A stretch of DNA of 9,367 nucleotides from Sulfurimonas sp. (GTDB lineage: Bacteria > Campylobacterota > Campylobacteria > Campylobacterales > Sulfurimonadaceae). This document shows positions 1 through 6,057 of the stretch, piece after piece. The stretch lies in assembly GCA_022712775.1 (NCBI GenBank), contig JAFLJZ010000220.1:1-9367 (forward strand), given 5' to 3'. Each line of letters begins with the position of its first letter. Position 1 is the first letter of the stretch. The notes under the pieces were generated by a model, which did not search any database, was not told where the DNA came from, and saw only the letters and a program-made list of their open reading frames with translations. A program made the translations under genes and the position numbers.

Positions 1-182
1 TTCCGTTCTATCGTTATGATTCAGAGCGTTTTGCTCGTTTAGGATTTGAAGTACCTAAGGGAACTGAAATTACGGGTAATGAACCTAAAAACGAAGAGAA
101 CTACCAAGAAGAAGGTGGCGTATTCTTAGTTAAAAAATTCGATAAAAAAACATCAGTTATTATTGATGATCCACAAAGATAG
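1..182 (+). CDS. nuoC: NuoC, complex I subunit C (C-terminal 59 residues only)
   Basis: This reading frame is open from base 3 to a TAG stop at 180-182 and begins before the window. The visible tail starts PFYRYDSERFARLGFEVPKG and ends IIDDPQR, a charged, soluble C-terminus without cysteines. NuoC is the 30-kDa-type subunit of the peripheral arm, which packs against NuoD and binds no cofactor. The assignment rests mainly on position: it ends 11 bases before nuoD, and C precedes D as a separate gene in Campylobacterota, unlike the fused nuoCD of E. coli. The conserved NuoC core lies outside the window, so the family cannot be checked directly. The 11-base gap to nuoD holds GGGCGG, a modest ribosome-binding site for nuoD. 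Confidence 0.78.
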   Translation, partial: PFYRYDSERFARLGFEVPKGTEITGNEPKNEENYQEEGGVFLVKKFDKKTSVIIDDPQR

Positions 183-193
183 GGCGGTAAAAT

Positions 194-1435
194 ATGGCAC
201 AAATAAAAAATAGATTAACGCCGTTTTTTGAGAATATAACATTTGATAGAGATGACAATGAGTTAGTACTAAACTTTGGTCCGCAGCATCCATCTGCACA
301 TGGTCAGTTGCGTTTAATGCTTCACTTACAACAAGAACAAATTGTAAAAGCACAACAAGATGTAGGTTACTTGCACCGTGGTATGGAAAAAATGGCTGAA
401 AACATGATTTACAATGAGTTCATGCCAACAACAGATAGAATGGATTATATCGCTTCATCTTCAAATAACTATGGTTTTGCACTTGCGGTTGAAAAACTAA
501 TTGATTTCGATGTACCTCGTCGTGCGAAAGTTATTCGTATGATGCTTTTAGAGATTAACCGTTTAATGTCTCACCTTTTTTGGTTAGCTACGACTGCACT
601 TGATATTGGAGCTATGACAATCTTTCTTTACGCATTCCGTGAAAGAGAGTACTTAATGGATATTATCGAGGGTTATTGTGGAGCGAGACTTACTCACGCT
701 GCAATTAGAATCGGTGGTGTACCTTTAGATATTCAAGACACGTTTATTCATCAATTAAGAACCTTCTTAAATAAACTACCTCAAAACATTAAAGACTATG
801 AAGATCTTCTTGATACAAATAGAATTTGGTTAATGCGTATGGAAGAAGTTGGAGTTATTTCTAAAGAGATGGCACTTTCTTGGGGTTGTACTGGTCCAAT
901 GCTTAGAGCTTCTGGCGTTCAATGGGATATTCGTAAAGAAGAGCCGTATGAATTATATGATGAAATAGAGTTTAATGTTCCTTGGTCTGATAAGGGTGAT
1001 AACTTTGCTCGTTACCGTGTTTATATGCAAGAAATGCGAGAAACTGCAAAGATTCTTTATCAAACAATAGCGATGTATGAAGAGTGTGTTAAAAATGGAG
1101 ACACTGCTTTAATGGCACATGCTCCTAAATATATATCTGCTCCTAAACTAGACATTATGACGCAAAATTATTCTCTTATGCAACACTTTGTTCTTGTAAC
1201 ACAAGGTATGCGACCTCCTGTTGGAGAAGTGTATGTAGCAACTGAATCACCAAAAGGTGAGCTTGGTTTCTTTATTAATTCTCAGGGTGGACCGTATCCA
1301 TACAGATTGAAGCTTCGTGCTCCATCGTTCTGGCATACAGGAATTTTAACTGACCTTTTACCTGGTCATTATATTCCAGATGTTGTTTCTATTATTGGAA
1401 CAACTAACATAGTTTTTGGAGAGGTTGACAGATAA
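194..1435 (+). CDS. nuoD: NuoD, 49-kDa-type quinone-site subunit of complex I
   Basis: The 413-residue protein is full length for the family. NuoD, with NuoB, forms the quinone-reduction site and derives from the large subunit of [NiFe] hydrogenases. Residues 28-37 read [10 protein letters not shown], the family signature, and DRMDY lies at 81-85. His36 and Tyr85 have the same 49-residue spacing as His38 and Tyr87 of Thermus Nqo4, the known quinone head-group ligands. The C-terminus keeps [13 protein letters not shown] and ends VFGEVDR, as usual. One oddity is [12 protein letters not shown] near the end, where bacterial and mitochondrial homologues generally have Asp (SLDP or TQDI). The hydrogenase-type cysteine pairs are absent, as expected for complex I. 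The start at 194 gives the expected N-terminus and follows GGGCGG at 182-187. The stop TAATG overlaps the next ATG. Confidence 0.97.
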   Translation: MAQIKNRLTPFFENITFDRDDNELVLNFGPQHPSAHGQLRLMLHLQQEQIVKAQQDVGYLHRGMEKMAENMIYNEFMPTTDRMDYIASSSNNYGFALAVEKLIDFDVPRRAKVIRMMLLEINRLMSHLFWLATTALDIGAMTIFLYAFREREYLMDIIEGYCGARLTHAAIRIGGVPLDIQDTFIHQLRTFLNKLPQNIKDYEDLLDTNRIWLMRMEEVGVISKEMALSWGCTGPMLRASGVQWDIRKEEPYELYDEIEFNVPWSDKGDNFARYRVYMQEMRETAKILYQTIAMYEECVKNGDTALMAHAPKYISAPKLDIMTQNYSLMQHFVLVTQGMRPPVGEVYVATESPKGELGFFINSQGGPYPYRLKLRAPSFWHTGILTDLLPGHYIPDVVSIIGTTNIVFGEVDR

Positions 1436-1533
1436 TGAGAGCAAAAAGTAAAAAGCTTTACTTTTGTAACGCAGATACTACTGATATACAATTCGGAGTG
1501 CGAGAGCAGTTCATTAGTAAGGAAGAAAATTAA
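1435..1533 (+). CDS. Possible 32-aa protein between nuoD and nuoE
   Basis: An ATG at 1435 overlaps the nuoD TAA by one base (TAATG) and opens a 32-codon frame whose TAA overlaps the next ATG in the same way. The product begins [20 protein letters not shown] and is basic at the N-terminus, with one cysteine and no membrane segment. GGAGAGG at 1418-1424 is a plausible but somewhat distant ribosome-binding site. One-base stop/start overlaps at both ends are typical of translational coupling, and a frame bridging the gap exactly is suggestive. I do not recognise the sequence and assign no function. It could instead be a leader ORF that keeps ribosomes moving to nuoE, or chance in AT-rich DNA. Confidence 0.5.
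   Translation: MRAKSKKLYFCNADTTDIQFGVREQFISKEEN
1444..1465 (+). other. AT-rich inverted repeat (possible mRNA hairpin) after nuoD
   Basis: AAAAGTAAA at 1444-1452 and TTTACTTTT at 1457-1465 are perfect reverse complements around the 4-base loop AAGC. The stem has one G-C pair among nine, so it is weak. There is no T-run after it, only GTAAC, so it does not look like an intrinsic terminator. It lies nine bases past the nuoD stop and could mark mRNA processing or modulate translation of the small ORF. Chance is also possible in such AT-rich sequence. Confidence 0.4.
1519..1525 (+). promoter_or_regulatory. Ribosome-binding site of the NuoE-position gene
   Basis: AAGGAAG lies seven bases before the ATG at 1533, inside the end of the 32-codon ORF. 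It supports the 1533 start for the 73-residue protein and allows ribosomes to initiate there independently of coupling. Confidence 0.7.
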
Positions 1534-1754
1534 TGAAAAGATATGATTTAAGACATTTAAGAGCAGAATTTGAACCTCGCATGAAAGAAATTTTAGGTGA
1601 GCATAAAGCGGGTGAAGTTGCTATATTTATTTTTGAAATAGGTGACTTTACTTCAGTTCAAAAATCAGCAGATTTAGCAAAAGAGAGTGGTTATGAACTA
1701 ATGAACTCTTTAAAATTTAACGAAGTCGATTGGACTATCGTATTAAAAAAATAG
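1533..1754 (+). CDS. nuoE: Small complex I protein in the nuoE position (Campylobacterota type)
   Basis: This 73-residue protein starts MKRYDLRHLRAEFEPRM and ends FNEVDWTIVLKK. It resembles the short conserved protein that Campylobacterota carry between nuoD and the NuoF replacement (annotated NuoE, the Cj1575c type, from memory). A true NuoE is about 160 residues with a thioredoxin-like fold and four cysteines holding [2Fe-2S] cluster N1a. This protein has no cysteine at all, so it cannot hold that cluster. It looks soluble, with alternating helix and strand, and is probably structural in the input module or a docking factor for the electron donor. That role is inference. The reading frame ends in AAA AAA TAG, and AGGAA overlapping the stop serves the next gene. 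Confidence 0.85.
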   Translation: MKRYDLRHLRAEFEPRMKEILGEHKAGEVAIFIFEIGDFTSVQKSADLAKESGYELMNSLKFNEVDWTIVLKK

Positions 1755-1764
1755 GAATTATTTT

Positions 1765-3798
1765 ATGAGTAAAGTCTATTTTTCAACTTGGAATGGAGAA
1801 TCTATAAATAATATAGGTAAACCAGAAGAAGAGTGGGAGGAATCAGCTTACAATTTGCCTGCTACATATGATGATCACCGTGATTCTCGTGCCTTTATAG
1901 GTTGGGATGGTGTTGCATTATTTGACGCAGATGTAGTTGTTATCCGTTTAGCGATGGAATATGCTGCACAATATCAAGTTTATTCTGAAGCATGTGGAAG
2001 ATGTGCACCTGGTAGATGGGGTGGACAAATTCTTTATGATACTCTGGATAAAATTGCGCGCGGCGCGGGTGCTGTATCTGATTTAGACCACTTAAAAGAG
2101 ATTGGTAAAAGTATGCAAGTTACTTCAAAGTGTGAGATTGGAAAAACTGTTCCAAATCCTATACTAGATTTAATGGAACATTTTGATGATGTTTTTATGG
2201 ATGCCATTAATAACCAAACAAAATCAAAACATTATGATGAAACTATTGGATACATTGCTAAAATAACTGCACCATGTACTGATGCGTGTCCATCGCATGT
2301 TGATATTCCTGGATATATTGAGGGTGTAAGAGATTTACGCTTTGATGATTCTCTCCAAGCAACAAGACAAACAATGCCTCTTGCTCATGTTTGTGGTCGT
2401 GTGTGTCCACACCCATGTGAAGATGCGTGTAGAAGATCAAATCTTGATGAGCCTATCTCGATTATGGCACTGAAGCGTTTAGGTGCTGATTGGGAAACTG
2501 ATCACGGATATGACTTTTTCCATCCAATGCAAAAGCAGCCAAGTAATGGTAAAAAAGTAGCTATTATTGGTGCTGGTCCTGCTGGATTAACAGCTGCGTA
2601 TTATCTTGCTGCTGATGGTGTGGAAGTTGATTGTTATGAAGAACTACCTGTTCTTGGCGGTGAAGTAACAGTTGGTGTTCCAGAGTACCGTATGCCATGG
2701 GAAAAGTATCTTAAAGATATCGAATGTGTAAAAGATATGGGCGTAAATTTTATTATGAATCATAAAGTAAGTGCTGATGATATGCGTACATTTGAGAAAG
2801 ATTATGATGCGACTATGATTGCATCAGGTACAAGACTTTCTAAAAAAGTACGATGTGATAATGAAAGACCTGAGATAGAGGGTTATTGGGGAGCTATTGA
2901 TTTTCTTGATCGTGTAAATCTTTATGAAAAGTTTGATATTAAACTTACACAAGCTCAGAAAAAAGAGTACGCAATAGATGCTGACTTTGTTGATTTAACA
3001 GGTAAAACTATTGCCTGTGTTGGTGGTGGTTTTACATCTATGGATGTTGTTCGTTGTTCAATTAGAGCAGGAGCTACGCGGGTAATTATGATTTATCGTC
3101 GTGATGAAAAAACAATTATTCGTAATACTACCTATGAAGAGTACCACGAAGCTGTTGAAGAGGGCGTAGAATTTATGTTCCACTCAGCAGTTAATACTAT
3201 GAATGACGAGAATGATGTACTTAAGTCGCTTCTTGTTGATAAGTTTGAACTTGTTCCTGACCCTGATGGTGGTCGTGCACAACTTGTAAAAATTGAAGGA
3301 GCATCAGAAGTTATTGATGTTGATTATCTTATACCAGCTGTTTCACAAGCTCCTGAATTTTCTCACTTGCCTGAAGAATGGGAATTTGCTATGACATCAT
3401 GGGGAACACTTCTTACAAATGGTAAAGATTATATGACTTCACGCGATGGTATCTTTACAGCTGGAGATTGTGAGTATGGTCCAATGACAATTGTAAATGC
3501 AGTTGGTCAAGCTAAACGCGCAGCTTCAGTTATGAGTAGATACATTCATACAAAAGAAGTTACCTTAACTGATGATGAGATTATGGAAGATCATCTTATG
3601 AAGTTAAAGGTATATAACAAGAAAGAAAAAATCACTGGATGGTTACCTGGACTTAAACGTGAGCATAGTACAGTTTTAGATGCAGATTTTAGAAAACATA
3701 ACAATGAAGAAGTTAACTTAGGTTTCACACAAGATGAAGCTATGAGTGAAGCTGACCGTTGTATGCGTTGTTATTACATCGCTATGGTTCAAGCGTAG
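1765..3798 (+). CDS. NuoF-replacing fusion: N3-type Fe-S domain plus GltD/NfnB-like FAD, NAD(P)H module
   Basis: This 677-residue flavoprotein probably feeds electrons into complex I. Residues about 44-140 match the C-terminal part of NuoF: GWDGVALFDADV, then EACGRCAPG at 75-83 and SKCEIGK at 121-127. These equal the ESCGKCTPC and second-cysteine regions that hold cluster N3, but the third ligand is Gly83 instead of Cys. The FMN/NADH-binding first part of NuoF is absent. Residues 171-240 are a GltD/DPYD-type Fe-S domain with C171, C175, C210, C214, C218 and C222 (VCGRVCPHPCEDAC). An FAD site GAGPAG follows at 269-274, a pyridine-nucleotide site GGGFTSMD at 420-427 with YRR at 444-446, and a second FAD motif FTAGD at 564-568. 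The tail carries RCMRC (C666, C669). AGGAA sits seven bases before the ATG. It is not ordinary glutamate synthase: there is no gltB and the N3 domain is attached. NADH versus NADPH preference cannot be told. Confidence 0.88.
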   Translation: MSKVYFSTWNGESINNIGKPEEEWEESAYNLPATYDDHRDSRAFIGWDGVALFDADVVVIRLAMEYAAQYQVYSEACGRCAPGRWGGQILYDTLDKIARGAGAVSDLDHLKEIGKSMQVTSKCEIGKTVPNPILDLMEHFDDVFMDAINNQTKSKHYDETIGYIAKITAPCTDACPSHVDIPGYIEGVRDLRFDDSLQATRQTMPLAHVCGRVCPHPCEDACRRSNLDEPISIMALKRLGADWETDHGYDFFHPMQKQPSNGKKVAIIGAGPAGLTAAYYLAADGVEVDCYEELPVLGGEVTVGVPEYRMPWEKYLKDIECVKDMGVNFIMNHKVSADDMRTFEKDYDATMIASGTRLSKKVRCDNERPEIEGYWGAIDFLDRVNLYEKFDIKLTQAQKKEYAIDADFVDLTGKTIACVGGGFTSMDVVRCSIRAGATRVIMIYRRDEKTIIRNTTYEEYHEAVEEGVEFMFHSAVNTMNDENDVLKSLLVDKFELVPDPDGGRAQLVKIEGASEVIDVDYLIPAVSQAPEFSHLPEEWEFAMTSWGTLLTNGKDYMTSRDGIFTAGDCEYGPMTIVNAVGQAKRAASVMSRYIHTKEVTLTDDEIMEDHLMKLKVYNKKEKITGWLPGLKREHSTVLDADFRKHNNEEVNLGFTQDEAMSEADRCMRCYYIAMVQA

Positions 3799-3803
3799 GA
3801 GGG
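3797..3803 (+). promoter_or_regulatory. Strong Shine-Dalgarno of nuoG1
   Basis: AGGAGGG overlaps the TAG stop of the preceding gene and lies four bases before the ATG at 3808. It is the best ribosome-binding site in the window, which suggests nuoG1 is translated efficiently in its own right. By contrast nuoG2 has only a weak GAGAG and depends on overlap with nuoG1. Confidence 0.8.
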
Positions 3804-3807
3804 TCAT

Positions 3808-6057
3808 ATGGATAAAATTATTAATTTTACAATTGATGGAAAAAGTGTAGAAGCTCAAAAAGGCGAAACTATTCTTCAAGTAGCGCGTAAAAATAGTATC
3901 TACATTCCTACTATGTGTTATATCTCAAAAACTACACCATGTGCGTCGTGTCGTATGTGTGTTGTAGAGGCTGAGGGGCTTGAAGGATTTGTGCTTTCTT
4001 GTAATACTCCTCCAACAGAGGGTGTTGAAATTACAACTAACTCAAATAAACTAGAACATGAACGTACAAATATTATGAAGCTTTATGATGTAAATCATCC
4101 TCTTGAATGTGGTGTATGTGATAAGTCTGGTGAGTGTGATTTACAAAACAAAACTTTAGAGTTTAATGTAGGTCAACAAAACTTTGCTGCAAAAGATATA
4201 TCTCGCAAGATAGAAAACTGGGGAATGATTAATTATGACCCTGCTCTTTGTATTTTATGTGAAAAATGTGTACATGTTTGTAATGAAGTGATTGGTGATG
4301 ATGCTATTGATGTTAAGTTTGGTGGATATAGTTCAACTATCATTCCTAAAAATAACGATACACTTGATTGTACTTTCTGTGGTGAATGTATCGCTGTTTG
4401 TCCAGTTGGAGCACTTGTAAGTTCGGATTTCCAATATACTGCAAATGCATGGGAATTATCTCGTGTCCCTGCTACTTGTGCACATTGTTCAGGTGGTTGT
4501 TCATTAGAGTATGAAACAAGAGAAGCTGGAATCAATGGTGACAGAACAATTTATAGAGTGAAAAACAACTTTGAATTTACTAATCTTTGTGGAGCTGGTC
4601 GTTTTGGTTTTGACTTTGATAATAAATCTGAAAAAAATCAAGCTGAGTTAAACAAAGCTGTAGAAGCAATCAAAGAAGCTAAAGCTATTCGTTTTTCTTC
4701 GATGATTACAAATGAAGAAGCATATATGTTAGGCGAGTTAAAATCTAAATTTGGAATGAAGCTTTTCAATGAAGATGCTCGTCTTTTTGCTTCATTTATG
4801 TCTTCTTATTCAAGTGTAAGTGGTAAAAAACATTATAGTGGTTCACTTGATGCGATTAAACAATCTCATGCGGTGATTATTATTGGTTCTAGAATCGCAA
4901 CGGATAATCCAGCTGTGAGATACGCTCTAACTACAGCGTCTCGTCATAATGGTGCAAAAATAGTTTATGCACATCCGATAGAAGATTCTCTTATGAAAAA
5001 TACAGCTACACAACTGATGAAGTATGAAGCTGGTTCAGAAGAGGGTGTGATGGCTCTTTTAGCGAATGAAATTTTAAAAGATGCAGATTTAGAAGAAACC
5101 GAGAGAGCATTTTTTGATGGTTTAGACTTAGGTTATTTAGGTGCTGAGAGTAATATAGGAGAAGAAGAAGTTTCATCAATGATGCAATCTTTTTCTCGTG
5201 CAAAAAACCGTATTTTAATTATAGGTTCTGATATTATTGCGCATCCATGTGCACAAAATATTGCAAAACTTGCAGCACTTATTGAAAAATATAGTGAATT
5301 TTCTTTAGTGGTAGTTCCATCGGAAGTAAATACACTGGGTGTTTCACTTATAAATGACTTAGATGTGGATGAAGTTACTATTGATGTTGTTGGTTATAAC
5401 GCACATGGAAACTTTGTGATTTCGTCCTTAGAATTTGCAAATCTTTCTATTCCTTCATTAAACAGCCAAGAGGGAACTTTTGTAAGTATAGATAACCGTG
5501 TAGTTCCAACAAATGCAGCACTTGAGTTTAATGGGTATACATTAAATGATATTCTCAAGGCTTGTGGAATTAGACATAAAAATACTATTGATTGTACAAA
5601 ACTTCTTGATTCTAAAGCTGGATTTAAAGCGATTGACTTTGATTCACTTGAAAACTTTTTAACTCCACATGGAGATGATGATAGAGGCTATCTTCTTGAT
5701 GAAGTTACTTGTAAGATGACTGGAAAACTTGATTCTATACAAGACTTACCAGAATTTAATTCAACTGTGATTTATCACTCTAATCCAGTTTTACAGTTTA
5801 ACGCATATACAAATACTACTTCGCAACTTGAACGTGATACAACTTTAAGAGGTTCCGCACAGTTTGCACAAGCTGCAAAAATTTCTGATGGAGATAGAAT
5901 AGAGATTACATTTGGCTCCAAAACTATACTAAGAGAGTTTAAATTAGACGAAGATTTAAAGGGAACAATAGCACTTAACCCAACATTTGATATAGCAGTC
6001 GATTCTGGTAAGTATAAATTTGAAAAATCCAAAATAGTGAGAGTAACTAATGAGTAA
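3808..6057 (+). CDS. nuoG: NuoG1, Fe-S subunit G of complex I (first of two copies)
   Basis: The 749-residue protein carries electrons from the input flavoprotein to the NuoI/NuoB chain. Cluster ligands can be read in order: [2Fe-2S] N1b at C37, C48, C51 and C65; N5 at H97, C101, C104 and C110 (HPLECGVCDKSGEC); two complete CxxCxxCxxxC motifs at C148/151/154/158 and C188/191/194/198; and an N7-type site at C224, C227, C231 and C261. Standard NuoG has only three cysteines of the first motif plus one of the second (N4), so here a dicluster ferredoxin domain like that of HydA/HoxU is predicted. From about residue 280 follows a degenerate molybdopterin-oxidoreductase fold that ends SKIVRVTNE, with no sign of a functional molybdenum site. 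It is a paralogue of the next gene. Its last 8 bases overlap nuoG2. Confidence 0.95.
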   Translation: MDKIINFTIDGKSVEAQKGETILQVARKNSIYIPTMCYISKTTPCASCRMCVVEAEGLEGFVLSCNTPPTEGVEITTNSNKLEHERTNIMKLYDVNHPLECGVCDKSGECDLQNKTLEFNVGQQNFAAKDISRKIENWGMINYDPALCILCEKCVHVCNEVIGDDAIDVKFGGYSSTIIPKNNDTLDCTFCGECIAVCPVGALVSSDFQYTANAWELSRVPATCAHCSGGCSLEYETREAGINGDRTIYRVKNNFEFTNLCGAGRFGFDFDNKSEKNQAELNKAVEAIKEAKAIRFSSMITNEEAYMLGELKSKFGMKLFNEDARLFASFMSSYSSVSGKKHYSGSLDAIKQSHAVIIIGSRIATDNPAVRYALTTASRHNGAKIVYAHPIEDSLMKNTATQLMKYEAGSEEGVMALLANEILKDADLEETERAFFDGLDLGYLGAESNIGEEEVSSMMQSFSRAKNRILIIGSDIIAHPCAQNIAKLAALIEKYSEFSLVVVPSEVNTLGVSLINDLDVDEVTIDVVGYNAHGNFVISSLEFANLSIPSLNSQEGTFVSIDNRVVPTNAALEFNGYTLNDILKACGIRHKNTIDCTKLLDSKAGFKAIDFDSLENFLTPHGDDDRGYLLDEVTCKMTGKLDSIQDLPEFNSTVIYHSNPVLQFNAYTNTTSQLERDTTLRGSAQFAQAAKISDGDRIEITFGSKTILREFKLDEDLKGTIALNPTFDIAVDSGKYKFEKSKIVRVTNE
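4393..4418 (+). repeat. 26-base direct repeat, copy in nuoG1
   Basis: This stretch is identical base for base to 6701-6726 in nuoG2. In both genes it encodes AVCPVGALV in the same codon phase, at the end of the second ferredoxin motif. Confidence 0.85.

Noticed and set aside
183..193. Internal promoter between nuoC and nuoD, or in other gaps
   Set aside because: Gaps are 3 to 12 bases long, too short for a promoter. AT-rich -10-like strings inside genes are expected by chance here.
1457..1470. Intrinsic terminator after nuoD
   Set aside because: The stem is nearly all A-T and is not followed by a T-run, and the operon clearly continues.
1744..1768. Run of seven A bases at the end of the NuoE-position gene as a -1 frameshift site
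   Set aside because: Shifting adds only five residues and stops at a TGA overlapping the next ATG. There is no supporting downstream structure, so it looks like the normal Lys-Lys end of an AT-rich gene.
1765..3798. Plain glutamate synthase small subunit (GltD)
   Set aside because: The FAD half is GltD-like, but there is no gltB nearby, the N-terminus is a NuoF N3 domain, and the gene is embedded in a nuo operon.
4233..4535. 100-codon open frame on the minus strand, and shorter minus-strand frames at 153-353, 2258-2440, 5006-5203 and 5775-6032
   Set aside because: All lie opposite well-supported genes, have low-complexity or His/Leu/Ser-rich translations and no convincing ribosome-binding site. 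They are shadows of the + strand coding sequence.
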